From SAT2750 sp964476375 (lineage in GTDB: Bacteria; Planctomycetota; Planctomycetia; Pirellulales; Pirellulaceae): DNA of 26,392 bases. The number at the start of each line of letters is the position of its first letter. Positions within the stretch are counted from its first letter, which is position 1. The notes under the pieces were generated by a model, which did not search any database, was not told the origin of the DNA, and was given only the letters and a program-made list of their open reading frames with translations. Positions 1 through 6,630 of this stretch are shown one piece after another. Location: assembly GCA_964476375.1 (NCBI GenBank), contig CAYYZW010000280.1:1-26392 (forward strand), written 5' to 3'. The translations under genes were made by a program, and so were the position numbers.

Positions 1-772
1 ACCCTGCCTCCCCGGCCCTCACATCGGTGGGCTCATCCTCGGCAACGTCACGCATGTCGAGAATCTACGGGTGTCGGAAAAGTGAATTATCAACAAAGCA
101 GAACTTTCCATCCAGCGCGAACACAGCCCCCTCATGAACAATCACGAGGGGAATGATTTCCACAAGACTGCAGTCCATGTCCACGAACATCCGGCAGACC
201 TGTTTCATGAATCGGTCGGCGCTTCGTGCGGTCGGCCCATCCATCCCCACCTTCTTGCAAAGCTTCCGGACCTGGTATCCCTGCAGACCAAAATGGGGGT
301 CAAAATGTTCCTTGTGAATTAATTCCGGTGTCTCTTCGGCCACCTTCTCGATCTCCACCCCCCCCTCGCTCGAGAGCATCAACACCGGCTTCTTCGCCCC
401 GCGGTCGAGGACCACGCCCAGGTAGAGCTCCCTGGCAATCTGGCACCCCGCCTCGACCAGGACCTGCCGAACCACCTGGCCTTCCTCGCCCGTTTGAATG
501 GTCACCAGCGTGTTCCCGAGTATATTCTCCGCGACCTGGGATGCTTCCCCGGCACTTCGGACCAGCTGGACACCGTGCTGATCGGGAACTTCACGAATCG
601 TCCCCTTGCCACGCCCCCCGGCATGAATCTGGGCCTTCACAACCGCCAGTTCGCCGCCCAGTTCATCAAATGCCGCAGATGCTTCCTGGGGAGTACGGGC
701 AACGATATTCTCCAGCACCGGAACACCGGCGCCACGAAACACTTGCTTGGCCTGGTACTCGTGAATTTTCAT
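1..772 (-). pseudogene. sucC: Succinyl-CoA synthetase beta subunit (sucC), 5' part, interrupted by in-frame TAG and cut by the window edge
   Basis: SucC is the ATP-grasp beta subunit of succinyl-CoA ligase (TCA cycle, cytoplasm), normally about 390 residues. From the ATG at 772 the reading frame gives a clear family N-terminus (MKIHEYQAK; VVKAQIHAGGRGKG; IARELYLGVVLDR). It stops at a TAG (65-67) right after the conserved NSLFRHP, about residue 235. Past the TAG, the same frame keeps reading family-like sequence (ILDMRDVAEDEPTDVRAGEAG, split as ILDMRDVAED then EPTDVRAGEAG) to base 1, so this is one codon changed to stop, not a natural end. Residue 207 is Ile where the family has the Mg-binding Asn of the EINPL motif; Asp221 (ALDGK) is kept. 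The following NFDDNALF-type stretch reads CFVDNSLF. Loss of metal ligand plus nonsense codon suggests decay. A sequence error, or readthrough, cannot be excluded. Rest of gene and sucD lie outside the window. Confidence 0.8.
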
Positions 773-799
773 TACTTGCCGATCCGGGAAACCATGTGC

Positions 800-823
800 A
801 CCTGTCGGTAATTACGAACAGGT
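800..823. promoter_or_regulatory. 24-bp imperfect dyad (possible operator) upstream of sucC
   Basis: Half-sites ACCTGT (800-805) and ACAGGT (818-823) are perfect inverted repeats 12 bases apart. The centre is the perfect 8-bp palindrome GTAATTAC, so 20 of 24 positions are symmetric. It lies 27 bases upstream of the sucC ATG and after the end of the sigma-54 regulator gene on the same strand. A TTGACT hexamer (830 to 825 on the minus strand) abuts it, although no well-spaced -10 is visible. No T-run follows on either strand, which argues against an intrinsic terminator. The binding protein is unknown. Confidence 0.4.
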
Positions 824-870
824 TAGTCAATCCTCGGAATCACGCAAGCAGGGATCATCGTCGGAACGGA

Positions 871-2235
871 CTATCCACCGGACGTGGAAACAGTGGTTGC
901 CGAATCAAGTCCGAGCCGTTTCATCTTTTTATAAAGCGTGGTGCGATTGATACCCAGCGACGACGCCGCCGCTCCCCGGTTTCCATCGAAACGGGCGAGC
1001 GCCTCCCGGATAAACTTTCGCTCGGGTTCTCGCATGGCTTCCTTGAGATTGGCCGGACGATCCGCCCCGGCGGCCGTTGCTCGTCGCCCCGTCCCGGCCG
1101 GCATCGACAGGACCGTGGTGGTCAGCGTGGTCCCCTTGGCCAGCAATACCGCACGTTCAATGACGTTTTTTAATTCCCGGATATTCCCCGGCCACGCATG
1201 GCGTTTGAGTTCGTCCATGACCTCCTCGTCGATCGATGTGATAGCCTTTCCGAGGCAGCGGTTCGCCTCTTCCAGCATCGCACCGGCAAGCACCTCCATG
1301 TCCGCAAGTCGGTCCCGCAAGGGTGGCATGCCTATGTTGATGACATTCACCCGGTAATAAAGGTCTTCACGGAAACGACCCTCAGCGACCATTGTCTCTA
1401 ATTCTTCATTGGTGGCCAGGATGACCCGGGCGCTCGATCGCACTGTCTGGCTACTCCCGACAGGTTCATATTCCATACTCTGCAGGTAACGAAGCAATTT
1501 CACCTGCATCCGCGGCGATGCCGTACCGATCTCGTCCAGGAAGATGGTACCTCCCTCGGCCGCTGCAATTTTCCCTTCCCGGTCGGAACTGGCGCCGGTG
1601 AAGGATCCCCTGACGTGTCCAAACAGTTCGCTCTCAAGCAGCGATTCGCTCAGGGCGCCGCAGGAGACTTCCACGAACGGCCCGTCGGCACGGCCGCTTC
1701 TGCGTGTTATCTCCCGAGCGAGGAGTGATTTCCCGCTTCCACTTTCACCCGTGATCAGGACGGTCGCCGGTGTATCCGCAACCGCCTCGACAAGCTGCAG
1801 GACCTCCTTCATCCGCGATGTTTTTCCAACCAGGAAAGGGGCCGATTCGACCGGCGCCATGGCCGGCAGATCCCCGGAACTCCCGATCCTATCAAGGGCC
1901 TCGACCAGCATCGCGTCGGTGACCGGTTTCTGAAGCACGTCATGGACTCCCGCCTGAAAGGCGCGGATCGTGTCCTCCACGGTGGCGTAACCGGTCATCA
2001 ACAAAACCGGGATACCCTTCTGTTGGGCTATATCGACCAGTTCGAGTCCGTCGTGCTCGCCAAGCCGAAGATCAATCACGGCTGCCCGGTAAGGAAACGC
2101 AGGCTCGCTGAGTTTCCGGGTTGCATCCCCCAGGGTATAGGCCGGGTGAATATCCATCCCACGTTCGGCCAACAGGCCGGCCATGGAATCGATCACGGAG
2201 CGATCATCATCGACCCAGAGAATGGTATCTGCCAT
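871..2235 (-). CDS. Sigma-54-dependent response regulator, NtrC type
   Basis: The order is a phosphoreceiver, a AAA+ sigma-54 activation domain and a Fis-type helix-turn-helix, which is the NtrC/AtoC architecture (454 residues). In the receiver, acidic D9-D11, the phospho-acceptor D55 (AAVIDLRLGEHDG), MTGYA and LQKPV are all visible. The ATPase part shows Walker A GESGSGKS (about residue 160), a sigma-54 contact loop reading GSFTGA rather than the usual GAFTGA, Walker B GGTIFLDEIG and the REDLYYRVNV region. The C-terminus (GNRGAAASSLGINRTTLYKK) is the DNA-binding helix-turn-helix. The ATG at 2235 was chosen because the receiver starts directly there (MADTILWVDDD); a GTG at 2274 would add 13 atypical residues. 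No partner histidine kinase is adjacent. The gene is divergent from a NarL-type regulator. Predicted to open sigma-54 promoters on phosphorylation; targets unknown. Confidence 0.93.
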   Translation of the reverse strand: MADTILWVDDDRSVIDSMAGLLAERGMDIHPAYTLGDATRKLSEPAFPYRAAVIDLRLGEHDGLELVDIAQQKGIPVLLMTGYATVEDTIRAFQAGVHDVLQKPVTDAMLVEALDRIGSSGDLPAMAPVESAPFLVGKTSRMKEVLQLVEAVADTPATVLITGESGSGKSLLAREITRRSGRADGPFVEVSCGALSESLLESELFGHVRGSFTGASSDREGKIAAAEGGTIFLDEIGTASPRMQVKLLRYLQSMEYEPVGSSQTVRSSARVILATNEELETMVAEGRFREDLYYRVNVINIGMPPLRDRLADMEVLAGAMLEEANRCLGKAITSIDEEVMDELKRHAWPGNIRELKNVIERAVLLAKGTTLTTTVLSMPAGTGRRATAAGADRPANLKEAMREPERKFIREALARFDGNRGAAASSLGINRTTLYKKMKRLGLDSATTVSTSGG

Positions 2236-2287
2236 TTTTTTTACCGCGATGAAGGGCGCCAGGCACAAGAACACAGTCCACCATGTT

Positions 2288-2316
2288 TATCTAGAACACG
2301 CTTTCCCCCGGGTCAA
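2288..2316 (-). promoter_or_regulatory. Candidate sigma-70-type promoter for the NtrC-type regulator
   Basis: On the minus strand, TTGACC (2316-2311) is followed after 17 bases by TAGATA (2293-2288). The -35 is good, the -10 is weak (3 of 6). It would give a leader of about 45 bases to the ATG at 2235. No clear Shine-Dalgarno precedes that ATG, only an A-run. Confidence 0.35.
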
Positions 2317-2417
2317 AATAACTATCTCCCTTTTCCCAATGAACACGGCACACCCGGTCCGCACCCCGGAAACGATTGTTGTAACTGGAAGAAACCGCAT
2401 AACCGTCCTGAGAAGTT

Positions 2418-2447
2418 TTGTGATTTTTTTTCGCGTTCGTGTGATAT
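2418..2447 (+). promoter_or_regulatory. Candidate promoter for the NarL-type regulator
   Basis: TTGTGA (2418-2423), an 18-base spacer that contains an eight-T run, and TGATAT (2442-2447) lie about 70 bases before the ATG at 2519. Match to consensus is moderate. The rest of the divergent spacer (2236-2518) shows no recognised operator. Confidence 0.3.
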
Positions 2448-2518
2448 TTCCGGTACGGATCGTTATCATTCTTTTGTCCCACCTACCTCCCTCCCTCCCC
2501 ATCCCCGGCACGCTTGTC

Positions 2519-3151
2519 ATGACAATACGCATGATTGTCGCCGAAGACCACGAGGTGACGCGTCGCGCTATCCTGGCGCATCTCGCCGGAATGGCCCTGG
2601 ACGTCACCGAAACCGTGTCGGGCACCGAAACGCTTGAAAAAGTGACACAGACGACGCCGGAACTCCTCCTGCTCGACATCCGCTTCCCCGACATCGACGG
2701 TTTTGAAATTCTCAAACAACTTCACCAGGCAGAATCATCGCCTCGCATTGCCATCGTTTCGACTTTTGAAAGCCCAACCTATGTTGCCCGAAGCCTGGTC
2801 TGGGGAGCAGAGGACTTTCTCTGCAAGGCGATGCCCACGCGGGATTTCAAGGCGGCGCTCGAGCGTTTCGTGGCCGGTCAATCACCTTACCCGGGCGCCG
2901 TGTTTTCCCGAACCAGGGAACTCCTCATGCGGCGCCGTGACCGGGGTACTTTTCGCGGTGCTTCTCTTACCTATCGCGAGTACCAGCTGCTGCGGCACCT
3001 GGCGATGGGCTTGAGTAATCACGAGATCACTCTTTCTCTTCAGATCAGCATCGAGACCGTGAAGGAACACGTCCAGAATATTCTTCGAAAGACCGATGCT
3101 TCTGACCGCACACAGCTTGCCGTCTGGGCGACACGCGACGGAATCGTGTAA
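2519..3151 (+). CDS. NarL/LuxR-family DNA-binding response regulator
   Basis: A 210-residue protein with an N-terminal receiver and a C-terminal LuxR-type helix-turn-helix. The receiver shows E9-D10, the phospho-acceptor D53 (LLLLDIRFPDIDGF), an ST pair in IVSTFE, and the conserved Lys in FLCKAMP. The output domain (about residues 140-205) has LTYREYQLLRHLAMGLSN followed by the recognition region ISIETVKEHVQNIL. The ATG at 2519 (MTIRMIVAEDHE) fits the receiver start; an ATG four codons on (2531) is also possible. The open frame extends upstream but has no domain content there. It lies 49 bases before a pectate lyase gene on the same strand, so it may regulate it; this is inference. The cognate kinase is not in the window. 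Confidence 0.92.
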   Translation: MTIRMIVAEDHEVTRRAILAHLAGMALDVTETVSGTETLEKVTQTTPELLLLDIRFPDIDGFEILKQLHQAESSPRIAIVSTFESPTYVARSLVWGAEDFLCKAMPTRDFKAALERFVAGQSPYPGAVFSRTRELLMRRRDRGTFRGASLTYREYQLLRHLAMGLSNHEITLSLQISIETVKEHVQNILRKTDASDRTQLAVWATRDGIV

Positions 3152-3200
3152 ACGTCCCGGACATTTATCTCCTGCCTCATTCCATCTCGCGGGTGTTTTC

Positions 3201-4274
3201 ATGCGACTCTTTTCTCGTTCGGGGCAGCCAGTGATTCGATGGCTGATTCTTATTTCGATGACCCTGGCGCCCCTCCATGGGGCGCTGGCGGAACCCGTGG
3301 ATGCCAGGACACTGCGGGTGGCGGAAACGATCCTGCTGTACCAGCGCCGAAATGGAGGCTGGCCGAAAAATTATGATCGCGATGAAACACTCTCGCCGCA
3401 GGCCAAGGCGACGATACGCCAGGATCGCGACAATAACGACACCATGATTGACAATGGTGCCACACACGAGGAAATACGATTACTGGCAGCGGCCTACCAG
3501 GCGAGCGGCGACAAGCGGTTTCGCGATGCCGCCCAGAAGGGAATCGCTTACCTGCTCACCGGCCAGTACGAGAACGGCGGGTGGCCACAGCGGTTCCCGA
3601 ACCCCCAGGGCTATGCAAAACACATCACGTTTAACGACGACGCCATGATCGGCGTGATGCGGTTATTGCGTGACGTCTCCCGCGACGGTGAAACATATCC
3701 CTTTGTATCTGATGACGTTCGGCAGCAGTGTGCAGGGGCAGTTCGCCGTGGTCTCGCATGCATCCTGCAATGCCAGATACAGGTTCGCGGTCGTTTGACC
3801 GCCTGGTGTGCCCAGCATGATGAGAGAACATTCCAGCCCCGCAAGGCTCGATCTTACGAACTTGTCTCACTCAGCGGTCACGAATCGGTCGGCATCATTC
3901 GCTACCTGATGGAGATCGAGAAACCCAGTCAGCAGGTTATCGAATCCATCGAAGGAGCTGTCCGCTGGTTCGACGAGGCCAAACTGGAGGGGATCAAACT
4001 GGTCGTCGTCCAAGATGTCAACAAGCCAGGTGGACGCGACACGATTGTCGTCAGGGATCCTCAGGCACCACCGCTCTGGGCCCGTTTTTACAATATCCAG
4101 ACAAATACGCCTATTTTCTGCAGTCGGGATGGAATTCCACGCCACACCCTGGCAGAAATATCCCACGAACGACGCAATGGTTATTCGTGGATGGGAGCGT
4201 ATGCACGGGATCTCTTTTCCAGAGACCTGCCGGCCTGGAAGAAACGCCTGCACGCGAACCACAAGCAACCATGA
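3201..4274 (+). CDS. pelA: Exported pectate lyase, polysaccharide lyase family 10 (PelA type)
   Basis: Predicted to cleave polygalacturonate by beta-elimination, outside the cytoplasm. The 357-residue product starts with a Sec-type signal peptide (RRW-free basic head, hydrophobic core ILISMTLAPLHG, cleavage probably after ALA near residue 30). Family landmarks in order are RNGGWPKNYD, MIDNGATHEEIRLLA, NGGWPQRFP, HITFNDDAMIGVM, LTAWCAQHDE, SLSGHESVGIIRYLM, APPLWARFYNIQTN and a C-terminal NGYSWMGAYA. These match PL10 pectate lyases closely and the length is usual for a single-domain enzyme without carbohydrate-binding modules. The ATG at 3201 is chosen because the signal peptide starts there; the upstream open frame overlaps the preceding regulator gene. 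Convergent with xerC. Suggests use of plant or algal pectin-like material. Confidence 0.9.
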   Translation: MRLFSRSGQPVIRWLILISMTLAPLHGALAEPVDARTLRVAETILLYQRRNGGWPKNYDRDETLSPQAKATIRQDRDNNDTMIDNGATHEEIRLLAAAYQASGDKRFRDAAQKGIAYLLTGQYENGGWPQRFPNPQGYAKHITFNDDAMIGVMRLLRDVSRDGETYPFVSDDVRQQCAGAVRRGLACILQCQIQVRGRLTAWCAQHDERTFQPRKARSYELVSLSGHESVGIIRYLMEIEKPSQQVIESIEGAVRWFDEAKLEGIKLVVVQDVNKPGGRDTIVVRDPQAPPLWARFYNIQTNTPIFCSRDGIPRHTLAEISHERRNGYSWMGAYARDLFSRDLPAWKKRLHANHKQP

Positions 4275-4293
4275 TCACCTGGCCATACGTTTC

Positions 4294-4305
4294 GGATGAT
4301 CATCC
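4294..4305. repeat. 12-bp perfect palindrome between convergent genes
   Basis: GGATGATCATCC is a perfect palindrome in the 37-base spacer between the pectate lyase stop and the xerC stop. A second ATCATCC copy follows at 4311-4317, at the xerC end. It can fold as RNA from either strand but has no T-run, so a terminator role is uncertain. Confidence 0.4.
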
Positions 4306-4311
4306 ACCGGA

Positions 4312-5205
4312 TCATCCATGCGCCCGCGGGTGGGCTTTCTCATAGGCCTTTCGGAGGGACGCCGTTGGCAGGTGCGTGTAGATCTGTGTCGTCACCAGGC
4401 TGCGGTGACCAAGCAGTTCCTGGACGCTGCGAATATCGGCACCGCGGTCGAGAAGGTGTGTGGCAAAACTATGTCGGAGCGTGTGGGGTGTGGTGCGCCT
4501 GTCCAGTCCCGCCTGGGCAAGGTATTTTTCCAGCATCCTGCCCACGCTCCGCGTGGACAGCCGGGTACCAAGCCGGTTCACGAAGACCGGGTCTTTCCAA
4601 TCCAACGCCCCGTCGCCCCTGCCTTCCAGCCAGTGCTGAATGGCCCCCACGGCAAAGGAACCAAGGGGCGCAAACCGTTCCCGCTTCCCCTTGCCCCGAA
4701 CACGTGCAACTCCGTCCTCCAGGTCAAGGTCTTCCACGTTCAGGCCAACGAGCTCGCTCACTCGCACCCCGGTCGAGTACATCGTTTCCAGGATGGCCAG
4801 GTCCCGTGCCCCCATTTTTCCGGATGCATTGGGCGAAAGAAGAAGTCGTTCCACCTCCTCGCTGGTCATGAAATGAGGGAGCGTCCTTTGCTTGCGGGGG
4901 TTCCGCAGTGGCTTGGCAGGATTGGAATCGACCGTTCCCTCGCGCTGTGCAAAACGAAAGAAACTTCGCAGGCTCGCCAGGCGGCGCGAGATACTTGATC
5001 GTGCATACCCCGCCGCGTGGAGATCCGACACATACTGCCGGAGGTCAAGCGGGCTGATCTCGGCAGGGTCGGGCGGTTGCCCGCCGTCGTCTGCCAGGTA
5101 ATCCGCCAGGGATTCCAGGTCTTCCCGGTATGCCTTGACCGTGTGCGCAGAGACGTCCCGTTCCACATCCAGGTAGCGAAGAAATCGTTTGATCGCGGGA
5201 TACAT
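4312..5205 (-). CDS. xerC: Tyrosine recombinase XerC
   Basis: Site-specific recombinase of 297 residues that resolves chromosome dimers at dif with a XerD partner. The N-terminal core-binding SAM-like domain spans roughly residues 1-90 (FLRYLDVERDVSAHTVKAY). The catalytic domain shows all active-site residues: Arg in STGVRVSEL, Lys in VRGKGKRER, HTLRHSFATH, the His of LLGHRSL and the nucleophile Tyr in TTQIYTH. VQELLGH, the linker LGTRLSTRSV and the YEKAHPRA tail resemble XerC more than XerD. Full length; start supported by GAGGG about 8 bases before the ATG. Last gene of a minus-strand group with the deacetylase and a small unknown gene. No flanking repeats or cargo, so a housekeeping Xer rather than an integrase. 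Confidence 0.92.
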   Translation of the reverse strand: MYPAIKRFLRYLDVERDVSAHTVKAYREDLESLADYLADDGGQPPDPAEISPLDLRQYVSDLHAAGYARSSISRRLASLRSFFRFAQREGTVDSNPAKPLRNPRKQRTLPHFMTSEEVERLLLSPNASGKMGARDLAILETMYSTGVRVSELVGLNVEDLDLEDGVARVRGKGKRERFAPLGSFAVGAIQHWLEGRGDGALDWKDPVFVNRLGTRLSTRSVGRMLEKYLAQAGLDRRTTPHTLRHSFATHLLDRGADIRSVQELLGHRSLVTTQIYTHLPTASLRKAYEKAHPRAHG

Positions 5206-5243
5206 GCCGTTACCCTCGCGCGGGAAGCGGCCCGTGGAACAAT

Positions 5244-5591
5244 TCAGGCAGCATCCAGTCCCGCGTCATCATTATGCTGGGGAAGTTCAAACCGGCCGTC
5301 CAGCGTTGGTTCATTTCGTGCCGTCTCGGTCAGGTGCCGCACCTTCTGACTGAGAACGGCTGCATCGTACCAGGTAAAACTCAGCTCTGGATTGGATGCA
5401 TAACGCCCCAGGGTCCGAAGCGTTTCACCGCGATGCTCATCGTCGAAAAGGAACACGTAGCGTTCCTCCCCTTTCATCAGCGCCAGTACGTTTACGTCGC
5501 GAGCCACGAGATCCATCTCCTCGCCAGGGTGTGCCTTGAACGCCACCGGTGACGGGATTTCGAGTCCCGGCACCTTGTTATTTATCGGCAT
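5244..5591 (-). CDS. Small conserved-looking protein of unknown function upstream of xerC
   Basis: I do not recognise a named family. From the ATG at 5591 the product has 115 residues, is soluble (no signal peptide or membrane segment) and acidic. It carries MKGEERYVFLFDDEHRGET and LRTLGRYASNPELSFTWYDAA, followed by a polar, probably disordered tail (ELPQHNDDAGLDAA). A GTG at 5639 would add 16 residues, which are Pro/Gly rich and less protein-like, so the ATG is preferred. It ends 38 bases before xerC and lies 99 bases after the deacetylase gene, so the three are probably cotranscribed. Function cannot be assigned from sequence. Confidence 0.72.
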   Translation of the reverse strand: MPINNKVPGLEIPSPVAFKAHPGEEMDLVARDVNVLALMKGEERYVFLFDDEHRGETLRTLGRYASNPELSFTWYDAAVLSQKVRHLTETARNEPTLDGRFELPQHNDDAGLDAA

Positions 5592-5690
5592 CCCGGCGAT
5601 GGCCCCCCACCCGGGTTCAGGACTCGGCACGACCGGCACAGGCTGCCCATCTTGCCTGGATTGCAGCCGCAGGAATCCCGCCCAGGGTGC

Positions 5691-6404
5691 CTATATGATC
5701 CCCTGCAGGCTTTCGATCCCGACCGGCTCGCGGGAGGCAAATGGCTCTCCAAATCGACGACCGATCATCTTGCCCCAGTAGGCGGCATCTAGCTCGAAGC
5801 GTTCCAGGGGCGTCGGTGATTCACCCTCCCGGTGGGTGATAAACTGCGACTCGTAAGCTTCGATGGCCATTTTTTTTTCTGGCCATTGATCGGAAATGTC
5901 CACGATAAATGACGGCTGGACTGCCAGTTTCAGGTGCACGCAATAGTAATAGAAGATTCTCTCCGGATGCCAGGGATCCCCCGGCATGTCCGACTTCGTC
6001 AGCTTGGACCAGAACCTCGCGGCCTCGGCAATCGCTGTTGCAGCTACATGATCCGGGTGGGCATCCTCCCAGTAAGGTGCGAATATCCAGCGCGGGGAGG
6101 ACCGCCGCATCACGACAGCCAGCCTCCGCCTTGCCTCCAGCGTGGACTCCAGCTCCCTGTTAACAAGGCCCAGGTTCCCGCGCCATGTAAGGCCCAGAAA
6201 CCCTGTTGCTTTCCGCGTCTCCTCCCCCCTCTTCTGCGGGGATCCATGCGGGGTCGGCTCACCGTCGGTCAGGTCGACCACCCCCACTTTCATCCCCGAC
6301 TCCTTCATCTTCAGAATCGTCCCGCCAGCTCCCAGTTCCGCATCGTCCGGATGCGGTGCCACGACCAGTACATCGAGTGACGGGATGTCGACACTTTCAT
6401 TCAT
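5691..6404 (-). CDS. bshB1: PIG-L/LmbE-family N-acetylglucosaminyl deacetylase, BshB1-like
   Basis: Zn-dependent deacetylase of 237 residues. In BshB1 proteins it removes acetate from GlcNAc-malate during bacillithiol synthesis (cytoplasm). The zinc site is visible in APHPDDAE (about residues 17-24) and AHPDH (about 112-116). DLTDGEPTPHGS, FAPYWEDAHPDH and the C-terminal AIEAYESQF are characteristic of BshB1 among PIG-L proteins. No other bacillithiol genes (bshA, bshC) are in the window, so the substrate could be a different GlcNAc conjugate. A run of nine A bases on the coding strand (5870-5878 region, codons GAA AAA AAA ATG) is intact in frame. Start at ATG 6404, with AGGGG about 10 bases upstream; divergent from the DUF1553 operon. 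Confidence 0.85.
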   Translation of the reverse strand: MNESVDIPSLDVLVVAPHPDDAELGAGGTILKMKESGMKVGVVDLTDGEPTPHGSPQKRGEETRKATGFLGLTWRGNLGLVNRELESTLEARRRLAVVMRRSSPRWIFAPYWEDAHPDHVAATAIAEAARFWSKLTKSDMPGDPWHPERIFYYYCVHLKLAVQPSFIVDISDQWPEKKMAIEAYESQFITHREGESPTPLERFELDAAYWGKMIGRRFGEPFASREPVGIESLQGII

Positions 6405-6523
6405 CCTGGTATCCCCTGCGGAAGATGGTCCTGCCGGCGAACGTCAGCGAGATCCGCAATTCCCGGTGCCTCACCACCTTGTCACTTTACCAACCCCGGC
6501 ACGGCGAAGCGACACGTGACATT

Positions 6524-6552
6524 TTGACCGTATTTTCGACCGCGGTTATAAT
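6524..6552 (+). promoter_or_regulatory. Near-consensus sigma-70 promoter for the DUF1553-DUF1501-PQQ operon
   Basis: TTGACC (6524-6529), a spacer of exactly 17 bases, and a perfect TATAAT (6547-6552). Predicted transcription start is near 6559, leaving a leader of about 70 bases before the ATG at 6631. This is the best promoter in the window. Confidence 0.75.
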
Positions 6553-6607
6553 GCGGCGTCAGGCATCCACCGGCTTTCCCACCACACCCTCATACAGATC
6601 CCGGCTT

Positions 6608-6619
6608 TTTACCGGTAAA
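6608..6619. repeat. 12-bp perfect palindrome overlapping the ribosome-binding region
   Basis: TTTACCGGTAAA is perfectly symmetric and sits in the leader of the operon mRNA, 11 bases before the ATG at 6631. The AAAGAG that would serve as Shine-Dalgarno (6617-6622) overlaps its right arm. It could be a protein binding site or an RNA element affecting translation; its role is unknown. Confidence 0.4.
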
Positions 6620-6630
6620 GAGCAGTTCTG

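Noticed and set aside
226..1173. Long + strand open frame (315 codons) opposite sucC and the sigma-54 regulator
   Set aside because: It lies antisense to two clear genes, is Pro/Arg/Ser rich without domains, and is explained by the high-GC third-codon pattern.
2236..2274. GTG start for the NtrC-type regulator at 2274
   Set aside because: Would add 13 residues before a receiver domain that begins at the ATG at 2235.
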